From Nepenthes gracilis (Eukaryota; Streptophyta; Magnoliopsida; Caryophyllales; Nepenthaceae), in NCBI GenBank assembly GCA_033239525.1, contig BSYO01000038.1:5397041-5461040 (forward strand): 64,000 nucleotides of DNA, in the 5' to 3' direction. The notes under the pieces are model-generated. The model was not told the origin of the DNA and searched no databases. It saw only the letters and a program-made list of their open reading frames with translations. Position numbers and translations under genes: made by a program. This document shows, one piece after another, positions 21,379-32,887 of the stretch (positions within the stretch are counted from its first letter, which is position 1; every line of letters begins with the position of its first letter).

Positions 21379-23950
21379 AAAATGTTAGGGTATACCCCGA
21401 GCAACCGGTACATCATATAATACCAGATTAGCCTCTAAGAGACCAACTTTCAACCGAAGAACAGAAGAAAATACAATGAATTTACAAAAACATCATCAAA
21501 CAACTACAGAGCAAGAGCATCTAGTTGTGCAGCCGCAACCAGCAACTCATAATGAGTACATATTGTACACACTGGCAACGGCCCAGCATTCTGGAAAGTG
21601 ACCAGCTGCACCAAAATCAGCAACGTGCACAGATTGAGCAACAGGTAACGGACAAAAACCAGATTTCCCAAAGAAACAGCGTTGGCACCGCCAGGCCTTC
21701 ACACACCCAGCAGCAATATCAGCACCCAATTCAGCAATACAGTAGTAATCAGCACACCAACCGGGTTATAGAGCTGCAACATGCAATAGCATGGACCAGT
21801 GCATATCCCAACATTGGACATTGCAGCAGAACGACAAAAAAAACCAGCAAAACAGTACCAAACCAGGCCACCACTGTCATCACACATAACCTGGCAACCC
21901 AATTTGCAATGCTGGTGAGCAAGCAGCAGAATCCTGCATCAGAAAGAAGCCAGCACCCAGAAGGCCAGCATTACAACACGGTCCAGCAAGTCCCCAAGCC
22001 ATACGGACACGGATCAGGTCCCCAAAACAACAGAACCAAACAGCAGCAAATAGCAACAAGCACAATCCCAATAAAACAGGTACTGCACCTACTGCATCAG
22101 ATCTCTATATGACGAGGACTGCATCAGAAATTAAGAGCGGGGTCGCCGGGCTTTCTTGGAGGCAGATTTACGCCGTCGGCGCTCAGCTGCCACCGGTTCC
22201 CACCCATTTATAGCCTGCCTAGCAAATTGCTCATCTTCATATCGTTGACGATCATCATAAACATAATCCACGACACCAGCAACATGATACGCAACGGATT
22301 GAACACCAACACTACCACCAGATTCCTTGGTAACAGCCACTAAAGGCTCAGATTTCACATCGGAGCATCCAGTAACAGGGACTGAACTGGGCATAGTTCG
22401 ATGATCAGGAACAGCTGGATCCACTGAACCATCAACAGATGGGTCATTAAGGCGTATTCCGGGAGAAGAATCAGCCAGAGAGTATTTACGGACGATCCGC
22501 GCAATAGACTCTGGAGTAGAATCATCAACCCCAGGAAGTCCTTCAACCCCAACAAGAGACTTATCTGGTTTCAAAGAGCAGGAGTTATTTGGTTCAAATG
22601 AATCCCCTACATCAGCAGCAAGACCCATTTTGGGTCCCAAAATAGCGGCTGCCCCTTTACCACCTAACCCATCCGGGAACCCAGGGGCTGAAACAGGCAG
22701 TGAGTTAGGGGACAATGCTAAATCAACATCATCCACCATTTGGTGGATATCAGCATCAGGGAGGGAGTCACAGCTCCCAACAGAACACTCCCTATGGTTA
22801 CCAACTTCAAGCACCGACTCAACATCATTCACAAGCGTGGCAGCACCACCCATCGTTTGGTGATCAATAGGACAACCAGCAATAGCAGGCGTGTCAGCAG
22901 CAGCCTCAATAGTAAGGTCCAATTGCATCTGATCAACCGAACCACAAATCCCCAAAGGAATATCCACTGCTAGAGACCCGTTTGTCTGATCAAGTTCACG
23001 AGGCCCAGCCGGTGAGCACACAGCAAAGGCATCCATAGCAGAAGCAGAATCAGAACATTGGTGAGACAGTGAAGAAACCAGCCCATAGACAGATTCATCA
23101 TCATTGCCAGAACAGCTAGTCATCTGAACCGTATCATCCAAAACACAACCAGAAGAGGATTCAACCTCACTCCCTGGTCTTGCAGCAGGAAAAGCAGGTT
23201 CAACTTCCAGAACAGAGGGGGGGTTGGTGGGTGGAGTATCAGCCCCAGCAGCAACAGGAATCGGGGTCTTAGACATATCTGCAGCCCTCTTTAATCTGCT
23301 AGGAAATCTGTTGAATTCATGCTTAGAGTGATACGCAATATCAACCTCAACTACCTTGGAAGTAGCATCAGCCATCGACAAAATCCTGATTTTTGCTGGT
23401 CGAGGGTTATCCTTTTGCAACTCAACACATACTCGGGCCACATGCACCCGATGCATAGAGGCAGTAAGTGGATCACAAAGGATTGGCTTACCAATTCTAC
23501 TAGCAATCCAACTTAAACTCATTGGAGTCCAGAATTCTACTGGCACGTTAGACAGCGAAATCCATTCATGGACCGACATGAGTGATTCAGGAGCCAGACT
23601 CAAGCCCGGTGACCATCGCTTGAGGAAGACAGGCGACTTTTTAAAGGTCTAGGGTCCTCTACTCAAGCATTTCTCCAGTTGAGGCTCAGAATCAAATTGA
23701 AAAAAATAAATCCCATTACCGTTAACAGCAACGTGGCGCATCCCATATTTAGCCCAAATTCTCCTGGCGATTCCATTTACAGCCGAAAAATGGGGAGGTT
23801 TATCGGGGAAGAAACCTACCAGAGTGTAGCCCCGAAATGGGGTGCATTGCTGCACGACCTCAGCAGGAGGAGGGATTGGACTATCAAAATCAGATTCAAT
23901 AGATGGAGGAAAAAATTTTAGTGAGCCAAAGGAGCGAAGACCCTTAACCT

Positions 23951-24568
23951 TTTTTTTTTTTTGGTAAGTAAGTTTAATGAATTAAATGGAAAAAAAAAAT
24001 TTACAAAACCGATGTTCTAACTCTAAGTGTTTTGCCAACTTAGACTTAGAACAACGAGCTAGGGCATACCCCGAGCAACATCTTGAACAAAATCATGAAC
24101 CGGGTTACAGAAAAGAAATAATAAAAAAAACCTCATCGAGATGAGAATTCCAAGAGAACCGAAGGTTACCCGGCTCCACGAGTATACAAAAGAAAGAACA
24201 AAAAGGAAACTAAAGTGCCACAGTAGAAGCATCCAAACACACAGCAGCCACAAGGTCAAGAAGAGGACAGCCTGGCACAGACAACGACCGCAGTCATGGT
24301 TTAGCAGCCAATGTCCAGCACCAGCAAAGCATTTTCCATACTTCAGCACAACAGTCATGGTTCAGCATATTCAGAGGCTTGTATGGCAACAAAAGAACCA
24401 TGAAACACGTTGTTGATGACCACCCATTGCAACACCACAGCTCAACAACTACAGCAGGGTCCAAAGCTGGAAAAACTGCATACACAGCATCAGTGGCAGG
24501 CACACAGAATGATCCAACATCTTCAATCTTTCAGCCTCACAAAAATACAGAATCTTAGATAGCTAAAC
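23951..24568 (-). mobile_element. 5'-truncated element nested in element a ORF1 (618 bp)
   Basis: Flanked by the 16-bp duplication CGAAGACCCTTAACCT (23935-23950, 24569-24584). It begins with poly(T) then GGTAAGTAAG. Its tail belongs to a variant subfamily: the hairpin (24014-24052) has a 9-base loop containing GCAAAAC on the sense strand, and the linker is AT-rich. No ORF of note. Confidence 0.92.
24014..24052 (-). other. Tail hairpin H7 (variant subfamily)
   Basis: Plus-strand arms GTTCTAACTCTAAGT and ACTTAGACTTAGAAC with the 9-base loop GTTTTGCCA; nearly perfect pairing. Confidence 0.9.
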
Positions 24569-25091
24569 CGAAGACCCTTAACCTCGACGACTTGATCAGA
24601 AGATTTTTTGGAAAAATGGACGTTTTCTGTTTTTAAAGACGAGCCAACAGATTTAGGGGATACCTTGGTCTCAGTAGGTTTAGCCGGCGTGCTCGACGGG
24701 CCATAGCAGAGAGAACCAGAGTCATCAGAAAGGGAGTGGGATGGGAGAACCGACTTTTGTGTGGAACAACAATCAGCTTCGAAGCCCACGACCTGCGACA
24801 GGAAATCGGCATCAGGGCCATTTGTGGATGCCGAAGATTTAATGGGTAGTGGCGGAAAGTCGCTCGCGCCATACACCACCGTCGATGGCAGCAAAGAGGG
24901 AGAAGGAACCGGAAGACCGGGGAGAGAGGCATCCGAGAACTTGACATGGGGAGCCCCCAAATGGCCGGCCATGGCCGGCGGCGATGCCGCAGAGCCGAAA
25001 GGGCAGCAGGCAGGAATTCGAATTTTGAAATCAAAGAGAGAGGAGAGAGAATCTCTCTCTAGATTCACGAAGCCAACCGAAGAAGGAGAGA

Positions 25092-26153
25092 CCCATTCAA
25101 AACAGAGTCATTTTTTTTTTTTTTTTGGTAAGTAATAAAACAGAGTCACATTGTCCGGGTTTCTAAAGATATTCAACCGTCACATCGATCCCCAAGGAAT
25201 CTTCCGGGCAATTCCCAAGCTTTACTCTGATCTTCTCAGGCAATACGGATGTTGCTGTGATTTCAACACGAATTTGAGCTACTCGTAATCTGTCCCGTTT
25301 GGCAGTAGCGGGATCCATCCGAAGGGGGATCACTATAGCACTTGCTATCCAGCTAAGCCCCATGGGGGTCCAAAATTGGACCGGGACGTCCTTTAGGTGA
25401 ACCCAAATCGGGAATGTCTTGTGGTCCTCCTTAGAGAGGACCATATCCGTCATCCATTTCTTTAAGAAGAAATGACGACCAGCAAAATTCCAAGGGCCAC
25501 GATTCAGGCACTCTTGCATTTGAACTTCATTTGCAAAACGGAATAGAAAAAAGTCATTTTCCATTTCGGCAACATGAGAAATCCCAAATTTAGCCCAAAT
25601 CTTACGTGCAATATGATTGACCTCAAAGAAATTTAGGGAGAATTCGTAGAAATATCCCACAAGGGAGTCCCTCCACGTAACTTCTCCCTGCTGAATAACC
25701 TCAGTAGGGGGAAAAAGTTCCAAAACAGGACCATTAGGACTAGGGGGGAAAATATTTAAGAGGGGTACCTGCATCCAAGGATTTCTTGGAAACAATAGCT
25801 GCCCACGACACCGGGGCCAGTGAATCCGTCTTCTCAGGCGCAGACAACGGAGCATGAACCGTGCTCGGCGGAGGGCCAGAGCAACGCTCAGAAACGACAT
25901 TAGGGGCGGCGTCCTCAGCCGGGAGTGATGCGACAACCGAAGCAAGGGGGAGAAGCACTCACAGGCCCGAAATCAATAGAAGGTCCGGGCCCCTGAGAAA
26001 GAACACCCGGAACCCTAGTGGGAGAGGCTGAAGGAGAAGATGAAAGGATAGGAGGAATTTTATCACAAGGGGTGAGAAAAGGGGGGGATCCGGCTCAACA
26101 GAAGGAATCGCGAGGGTGGGGGAGCAAGAATTAGAGCGGGGAGCCGGCGCCAT
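25092..26153 (-). pseudogene. LINE-C ORF1, N-terminal and DUF4283 piece
   Basis: The ATG complementary to 26151-26153 (MAPAPRSNSCSPT) lies in the palindrome at 26144-26162. After a frameshift near 25960 the protein reads SWAAIVSKKSLDAG and then a complete DUF4283 (EVIQQGEVTWRDSLVGYF, RKIWAKFGISHV, FFLFRFANEVQMQECLNRGP, HKTFPIWVHLKDVPVQFW, GLSWIASAIVIP, QIRVEI), ending CPEDSLGIDVTVEYL and a stop. No CCHC knuckle is present. The 26-bp tail-only insertion M5 lies at 25111-25136. Confidence 0.9.
25111..25136 (-). mobile_element. Tail-only micro-insertion M5 (26 bp)
   Basis: T16 followed by GGTAAGTAAT, flanked by AAAACAGAGTCA (25099-25110, 25137-25148). It lies inside the right TSD of element a, so the same dozen bases of LINE-C were hit twice. 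Confidence 0.9.
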
Positions 26154-26276
26154 GGGCGCCGGAGAGAAGAAAACGATAGGCGCGAACAGGGCATAGAACC
26201 AGATTTGAAATCAGAGAAGAGAGAAGTCAGAGCTTCTCTCTCTAGAATGAGATTTGAATGCTCTACAGTCTTCAGT
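26154..26276 (-). promoter_or_regulatory. LINE-C 5'UTR
   Basis: This is the leader upstream of the LINE-C ORF1 ATG. It contains the family 5' signature CTAGAGAGAGAAGCTCTGAC (about 26224-26244) followed by TTTGAAATC words. In plant L1 elements the internal promoter lies in the 5'UTR; no TATA-like element is evident here. LINE-D coding sequence begins at about 26277, so LINE-C starts within this stretch. Confidence 0.65.
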
Positions 26277-27852
26277 TTAAGCCGGACGACATTTATTATT
26301 TGAGGAAAGATTTGGGAAATGTCTTGGGGGATTTTGAAAGATACGGTTACTGTGTTCCCTCCAAATGTAATAGACTGTAGCCGCTAATGAAATACGTTTC
26401 GAGAAAGCCAAGAAACTTTTCCCTTTCCATATTGAGGCTGCCCACGAGATATTGTGGCGCCACTCAGAGTGGGGCCATTGAATACCCACATGTCTTTGGA
26501 GTTTGACCCATAAGGAATTGGAGAAGGGGCATGAGAAGAAAAGGTGACCATGGTCTTCGTAGCCCGTGTCGCATAGGGAGCATCTAGGGGAGAGATTTGG
26601 AACGCCATGGAGGCGGTCGATGGTATTGAGTCTACCCCTAATTGCCAGCCAGAGAGTAAACGCATGGGCAGGGATATGGGATGGGCCCCACTCCAAAGAT
26701 GTCCAGCTAACCTTTGGTTTGGGAGGCTGGATGAGGGCGTACGCAGATCACGTAGAGAACTTTCCATGAGCATTCCAAACCCACTTCAGCGAGTCTTTTT
26801 GATTGATGCGAGGGGAGTAAGTAGGCATGTGATCGACAATAGGGGAGATCTCCATATCGTAACGGTTCGGCCACTCCCAACGATCATTTCTAATAATAGC
26901 AGAAACTTTAACATCCCACGGCAGGCCAAAGACCAATCGAGTCCTATCAGAGCTGACTTCGCTCAAGGGGCCCAGAGGGTGCCAGTTATCGTGCCATAGG
27001 AATGTATCTGAGCCATCCCCAATTGTCTTAATAGAGTGGGAGCGCATAAATGGGCGAATCTTTAGAATCTTCTGCCAGCACCAGGAAGCTGAATCTGGGA
27101 CTTTTAGAGTCCAAATGCAGCGGTCTTTGATTCTATTGATGTGAACCCAAGCTGACCATGCTGAGTTAGGGTCTTTAGAGATGATGCGCCAAAGAAGCTT
27201 GCAGATGAGAGATTTATTCTGAGCCATCAGATTCTTAATGCCCAAACCACCTTCAGACTTAGGGTAGCAGTGTCGTCCCACGCTCCCTTGACATTAGCCC
27301 TGCCGTTAGCAGAACCATTCCGGAGAACGCGCCTTAGGAGGCTATCAGTTGCTTTGAGGGTAGATTTGGGCAGAATAAAAATAGAGGCCCAATAAAGGTG
27401 AATGGACGAGAGAATGGAAGTGACGAGTTGCAACTGTCCACCAAAAGAGAACCATCTATTTTTCCAAGATGTTATCCTTTTGGTAATTCTATCTATGAGC
27501 GATTTGCAATCAGCAACAGGGAGTCTAGAGGTGATCAGAGGTACTCCCAAATATCTAGTGGGAAGTTTGCCCTCTTTAAACCCCATGATATCTAGAATGT
27601 GCTGGTGAAGGAAAGAGTCTTTGGAACATATGAAAATTTCACTCTTATTCATGTTAGCCGATAGGCCCGAAATGAAGCGGAATTCTTCAAGGTAGTCCTT
27701 AAGGATCTAAGTGGAGTGAGAGTCAGCATGGGAAAAGAGAAAGAGGTCGTCAGCAAAGGCTAGCATGACCGTTTGAGTCGCGGCACATTTCCAATGAAAT
27801 TTAAAATGATTATCTCGCCTAGCCTTGATCTCAATAATGCCATTAAGGCCTC
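26277..27852 (-). pseudogene. LINE-D ORF2, RT palm to zf-RVT
   Basis: Minus-strand reading covers LAFADDLFLFSH (motif C, 27746-27757), LSANMNKSEIFICSKDS, GKLPTRYLGVPLITSRL, the connection region, and the knuckle CSLCDTGYEDHGHLFFSC with the typical IPAHAFTLWLAIRGRLN before it. It breaks at 26277 (NNKCRPA) before the usual VVRDKLK end, because LINE-C is inserted there. Lesions include an in-frame stop after HST near 27709 and frame changes near 27250 and 26770. The reading resumes at 29326 after the nested plus-strand element. Confidence 0.92.
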
Positions 27853-29325
27853 TGGCAATTTCATTCTCATTGTTGTGGTTATGTTGAGTTGAGCTCCTGC
27901 TGGTTGTTGCCTCTGTGGGGTTCCTCCTTAAACTTATGCTGATGTATCTGGTGGATGCATTAAGTGCCTCTATTTGGGTTGCTGTATCATCTAGATGGTT
28001 TTGATGCAGTTGAGTTTCCTATGGTGCTGCTCTGTTTGTCCTTTGGCTGTGTGTCCTATTTTGGTTGGGTTGGGGGAGCCCGTGGGTGTATGGATTGGGA
28101 CCATCTGGCTGAGGATTGAGTATCTAGCTGTGGGATATTTTGGTTGCTAAAATCTCTTCCTGTTGAGGTGGTGCTGGCCTGTTTGAGATTGTGTTGCAGT
28201 CAATCGGGATATTTTGGTCTGGCTTCTATAACCAGTTTATGGTTCAGAGCTGATGTTGCTACAGGAAAACTGGGAGCCAGTGATGTGGTTAAATTCGTTG
28301 TTGACCATTTCAATTCACGCTGTCCTTGATGCTGATCCTGATGCAGCTGGTGGTGTTCCAGTTTGCTGGTTGCTGCTAGTTCAACCAGAAGATGAGACCT
28401 ATGAGATGCTGATTTTGGTACTGGAGATGTATGTTGCTAAGTGATGCTGCCGTGCCTCTGTGAGCTGCCGTTTTCAGTGGCTGCCTGTTGCGTTCAGTCT
28501 CGGCGTTTTTGATGCTGATCCATTATCATTTTGTTTATGATGGATAAGTCATATGTTGCAGATTTGCAAGTCGCTGGTAGTATATTGTTGCCAATTTTGT
28601 GAGGCTGTGGTTTGAGACCTGCTGGCCCAGCTTTGATGATGGGTGCAATGCGGGTGTTGCATTGTGCTGTTGGGGTTTGGCCAATGTTTTTGTTTGCTGG
28701 ACTGTGATGCCTCTCTGCATCTAATTAACACCGGCTGGTGTTGCTACCTGGTGCGACCATGGGTTTAATGATTCAGCTGCATTTGGTTGCTGATGGAAGT
28801 TCTGCTGCTGATGCTGTGATGATATACATATGGGTTAGCGCTGCTTGTGATACTAAAGCATGGGTAGCTGCTCGGTTTTGAAGCTGGGGTCAGTTTCTTG
28901 TACCTGCTGGATGGCATTGTGTAGGTGCTGGTCCCAGTTTGCTGGCTGTTGCCAGGTTCAGCGGCTGCCCGTTGTGTTCAATTTTGGAGATTTTGGTGCT
29001 GATCCATTATCATTTGGTTATGATGGAAAAGTCATTTTTTGTTTTCTGATAGTCGTTGTCCTCCCTGAGGCTTTTAGGTATACTTTGATGTACTGTTCGC
29101 TCGGGGTATACCCTACCGTTTCTGTAGTTATTTTCAATTTCTACTGTCTCTGTAGAATGGTAGCCTCCTAGAGGTTGTCTTTTTTGATGTAAGAATTGCT
29201 CGGGGAATGCCCTAGCATTTTATGCATTATCTCTAAGTCAAAATACTTGGTTTTAATGCATAGATTAAGTAATTTTTTTCTCCTATTAATCCAAAATACT
29301 TACTTACCAAAAAAAAAAAAAAAAA
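27853..29325 (+). mobile_element. ORF-less CTG-rich element (1.47 kb) inserted in LINE-D ORF2
   Basis: TSD CATTAAGGCCTC at 27841-27852 and, with one extra base, CATTAAGGACCTC at 29326-29338. The body is CTG-rich with no domain. The tail has the hairpin at 29222-29261 and ends ACTTACTTACC-A17 (29309-29325). It is 5'-truncated. Removal rejoins LINE-D within the RT codons for VMEVLNGII. Confidence 0.92.
29222..29261 (+). other. Tail hairpin H8
   Basis: Arms ATGCATTATCTCTAAGT and ACTTGGTTTTAATGCAT; the outer ATGCAT pairs perfectly, with mismatches mid-stem. Confidence 0.88.
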
Positions 29326-29959
29326 CATTAAGGACCTCCATAACATGGACAAATAAATAGGGAGATATAGGATCACCTTGGCGGAGGCCTTTGCCTCCTT
29401 TGAAAAAACCGACCGCCTCTCCATTAATATTGAGGGAATATGATGGAGTGGTTATACACTGATTGATCCATTTAACCAACTGAGGGGGAAAATTCATGGG
29501 GGTCAGCATGTTAACAATGAAGTCCCAATGTACAGAGTCTTACGCTTTCATCAGGTCAACTTTCATAGTACACCTAGGAGGGCCATGGCTGAGGTGATAC
29601 CTATGAAGGAGTTCGCGAGCTAAGAGAATATTATCGCTAATCTGACGCCTAGTAACAAAGGTCGTTTGGCATTTGTCAACAAGATAGGGAAGGGTTTGTT
29701 TGATTCGATTTGCAAGAATTTTTTATATCACTTTATAAATGACATTGCAACAGGATATTAGGCGGTAGTCAGAAACCGTTCAAGGGGATTGGACCTTTGG
29801 AATGAGATTGATCAAAGTGGTATTCATTTATTTAAGAAGCTTTCCATGATTAAAGAAATCACAAATAGCTTCATAAACAGCAGGGCCAGCAATCTCCCAA
29901 GAATCCTTGAAAAACTTTGAGGTAAACCCGTCAGGACCGGGTGCTCTATCATCTCCAGT
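29326..29959 (-). pseudogene. LINE-D ORF2, RT fingers and palm N-terminal part
   Basis: Minus-strand reading: DDRAPGPDGFTSKFFKDSWE, NHGKLLK, then after frame changes the DFRP-like and GRQISDN-like regions, and NFPPQLVKWINQCITTPSYS, GKGLRQGDPISPYLF. It stops at about 29959 where LINE-E starts on the opposite strand. The EN domain and ORF1 of LINE-D are not in the window. Confidence 0.9.
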
Positions 29960-30027
29960 AATCTCCTTCTCTCTGGCGAATTTTGAATTCCTGCCTTCCC
30001 TGCCTCCATCCTTCTCTGCCGGCGCCC
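29960..30027 (+). promoter_or_regulatory. LINE-E 5'UTR
   Basis: A short pyrimidine-rich leader (CTTCTCTCTGGCGAATTTTG then AATTCCTGCC) matching the leaders of elements a and b. It leads to ATG at 30028 inside the palindrome CCGGCGCCCATGGCGCCGG (30019-30037). The junction with LINE-D is near 29958. Confidence 0.65.
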
Positions 30028-31751
30028 ATGGCGCCGGTCGCCCCCTCTCCCTCTCGCATCCTTGATGGCTTGTCCACCCCTCCTTCCCACTACCCTCCTC
30101 CCCAAGAATTCGCGGTTTCCCATTCTCCACCCTTTCCTCGTCTGGCCACCCCATGGCCTCATATCCCTTCGAACCCAACTTCCTCATCCCATCTCCCTTC
30201 ATCGTCATCCGACCGCGACTACCCCCCTCTTTCTACCGTCCCCTATCGTCGTCCTTCGAAGCGGTGCCCCAAGTCTTTAGGTGTAGCGCCTCCCATGGAC
30301 GTTGGGCTTCTCTCTACCTCCCCCGTTCCTCCTTCCACCCACCCTGAATCTCTCAATTTGGGTGTCGACTTGAGCCTTCGTCCTCCGTCGCCCCCCTCTT
30401 TTGTCCCATGCGCCTCTGATGAGGCCTGTTTTGATTCGGTTTGTTTGGCAGGGCGCTCTGCCCACTCAAATTCAATCGTATCCAACCTCAATGTGAAGTC
30501 CTCCATTGAAGGTACGAAGTCTGTGACTAATTGTTGTGGGGATCAGTGCTCCTCAGAACACCACTATTGCCTCGCTGGGCCTTCTCCCATTTCGGCAGGT
30601 CTACCAGCAGGAATGTTGGTCAAACCAGATGCCCTGGATACCAAGTTTAGTACAGGTGTTCCTATAGAATCCACACCGGGCGATTCAGATTTAAGATCTT
30701 CTGAAGCCTTGCCTGATGTGCCTCCCCTGAGACTCGGTTACACTGCGTCCGATGCTTTAGGCCAATCTAATGTTCATGCCTCCAGCCTGCCGGGGGTCTC
30801 ATAGGCTTCGGTAGTTGAAAAGAGGGCTAAAGGAGGTACGTCTCCCCTTAAATTCTATCCTCCAAAATTTTCCGATATGGAGAATATCATTTTGTCCCCC
30901 CCGCTTGATGTTATCCAACAGGGTGTGGACCTCTGGGGAACCACCCTCGTTGGATATTTCGTTGGTAATCCTGTTCATTTTAATGCAGTAAATAATATTA
31001 CTAGGAAAGTTTGGAAACGTTTCGAGCTACAACATCTGGCTGGAAACGAGTTGTGTTTCTTTTTCTTTCGATTTTCTTCATACTCAATGCTCGACAAATG
31101 TCATGCTAGTGGCCCCTGGACGAAGCCGGCCATCCTTTTTTTTTAAAAAAATGGAAGCCGGGGATGGTCTTATCCCGAGAGGAGCAGAAATCATTCCCTA
31201 TATGGATCACCATGTCTGGGATCCTGGTTGAATTCTGGACCCCCCTGGGTTTAAGCTGGATTGCGAGTGCGGTTGGGAAACCCCTCTTTCTAGATCCTGT
31301 CACCAAAAAACTTGAGCGTATGGGCTTTGCTAGGGTTTGTGTCGAAATGGGGGCAAATGCCCCCCGGCCGGAATCTATAAAAATTTGAACAAGTGGCTAT
31401 GCTGAACAATCGGATGATCAAATCAGAGAAATTAAATTTGAGTACCAACATAAGCCGCCGCGTTGCACCGCCTCCGAAAAAAGTGGGACTAAGGATCCCC
31501 CAATCAAAACTTCTTGGATCCCCAAGCGGGTGGACATTCATCGGAATAACACCTCCACCGTCCCCCCTAGGGTGTCTCCATGCAAGAATGCATCTGCCAT
31601 GGATGCCCCCTCTGCAAGAGACATTGATCATAAGGCCATAACGACTTCTAACTCATTTATGGCCTTACAGGAGGATGTTTTCAATGACGCTCCGGACTGC
31701 CTGGTTCAAGTCTCTACAGCGCTAATCAGTGGAGTCGGTCTTGAAACTTCT

Positions 31752-32463
31752 TTTTTTTTTTTGGTAAGTAAGTATTTTGGATTTATAGGGAGAAAAAATT
31801 ACAAAAATAATATTTTATCTCCAAGTATTTTGACTTAGAAATAAAACATAAAAAGCTAGGGCATACCCCGAGCAAACGGTACAGCAGATAATACCAAAAA
31901 ATCCTCTAAGAGGATAGCGTTGAACAAAAAACTATACATGTAATCTGAAATTACACATAACCAGACACACCCAAGATCATCTAAATCACTGGACTTCAAG
32001 CTTGAGTCCATCATCCATTCCGTAAACAGCAAACGAAATGAGCCCTTCAACTGCCCACGCTCTAGGAGCACCACGCAGCAGGGCATAATCCCACGAGTAT
32101 ATCATCCAAGCATCAGCATCAAACCACTGAAAGAGAGATCAGCACCACGCAGCATTCAGTAGCCTTTCCTTCCAGGGGTTCCCACCAAATCAGATTCCAT
32201 CAGCAAGGAATCAGGATATCAAGCGTGCAGTTGAATACCTCAGCTTGGTATTCAGCAAGCACCAACATCAGCAGAGCACAGTTGAGCAGCACTTCATTGC
32301 AATCCTCTTCAATTAGGCAGAAAAGGATAAAGCAACCAAGATTTGCAACACTAGAGCCCATCTGCAAGGCAGAATGGACAGCCAGAAGGCGCCTCAGCAA
32401 GAGCAGCGACCTTCGGCATCAGTAGCTGCTGGCCGTGATGCTTCTTGAAACTAGAGCCCATCA
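31752..32463 (-). mobile_element. 5'-truncated element inserted in LINE-E ORF1 (712 bp)
   Basis: TSD GGTCTTGAAACTTCT (31737-31751, 32464-32478). The tail hairpin lies at 31810-31849 and the body is CAG-rich on the plus strand. At its 5' end (32434-32463) there is a filler-like copy of nearby target sequence: CCGTGATGCTTCTT appears at about 32435 inside the insert and again at 32485 in the target. Confidence 0.9.
31810..31849 (-). other. Tail hairpin H9
   Basis: Plus-strand arms ATATTTTATCTCCAAGT and ACTTAGAAATAAAACAT, loop ATTTTG. Confidence 0.9.
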
Positions 32464-32887
32464 GGTCTTGAAACTTCTCCCTGCCGTGATGCTTCTTCCT
32501 CTGATAAGTTGACTGTCGAGGCCCTGGACGCTCCTTCTTTGCTCAATTTCCATGACGAAGGTGGCCCTTCTAGTAGAATCACTAAACCCTCTTCCCCCCG
32601 GATCTAAAAGTTTGAACCCTTGTTTGGAACTTCCCGGTCCGTTGAATTCGGGGCACATCAGGCCCTTCCCCGACCCTGGTATTACTGCTACCCTTAAACA
32701 ATGCCCACCAACCATACTAGATTCACAGATTGCCACCTCCCAACCTGCTACACTGAATAGCCCTCTCTCATCTGACTCATCAGTTGCAAGGGTTGGTTCT
32801 ACTACCAAAAATGGGGAACAAATTTCCTCTAGAAAAAATAAAAAATCTCGGGGGATTAAAAAATCCTCCCCCCCTCACCCCCAACCC

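Larger units (their letters stand above)
22131..24972 (-). pseudogene. ORF1 of element a (DUF4283 protein, about 735 codons)
   Basis: The ATG at 24972 (MAGHLGAPHVKFSD) lies in the palindrome GCCGGCCATGGCCGGC. The reading runs through a Pro/Ser-rich N-terminus, is cut by the nested insert at 23951-24568 and continues with LKFFPPSIESDFD and DUF4283 (GYTLVGFFPDKPPHFSAVNG, RRIWAKYGMRHVAVNG, YFFQFDSEPQLEKCLSRGP). One in-frame TAG follows at about 23649, where relatives have TGG, and the frame then stays open for 490 or more codons. After DUF4283 comes AYHSKHEFNRFPSRLKRA with no CCHC knuckle. The C-terminus carries STPESIARIVRKYSL, DDRQRYEDEQFARQAINGWE and the basic end RRRKSASKKARRPRS. Apart from the nested insert and one nonsense codon it is intact, suggesting recent coding constraint. 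Confidence 0.92.
21280..25091 (-). mobile_element. ORF1-only LINE derivative, element a (3.8 kb with nested insert)
   Basis: An 18-bp perfect TSD, CCCATTCAAAACAGAGTC (21262-21279 and 25092-25109), defines both ends inside LINE-C ORF1. On the minus strand: a 119-bp 5'UTR with AGAGAGATTCTCTCTC, ORF1 (24972 to 22131), about 700 bp of CTG-rich 3'UTR, hairpin 21339-21378, ACTTACTTACC and A11. There is no ORF2 or trace of one between the ORF1 stop and the 3'UTR. A 618-bp element is nested at 23951-24568. The arrangement recalls mammalian HAL1 (ORF1-only L1) elements. Confidence 0.93.
30028..32887 (+). pseudogene. LINE-E ORF1 (DUF4283), split and degraded
   Basis: The ATG at 30028 opens MAPVAPSPSRILDGLSTPPS and stays open to a TAG at 30802. 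DUF4283 follows (LDVIQQGVDLWGTTLVGYF, RKVWKRFELQHLAG, CFFFFRFSSYSMLDK, then frameshifted SFPIWITMSGILVEFW, GLSWIASAVGKPLFLDPV). A frameshift and a T/A-run expansion sit near 31135-31150. A 712-bp element is inserted at 31752-32463. After it the C-terminal part (32464-32887) ends with a basic segment, SSRKNKKSRGIKKSSPP, just before ORF2. No CCHC knuckle is visible after DUF4283. Confidence 0.9.
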
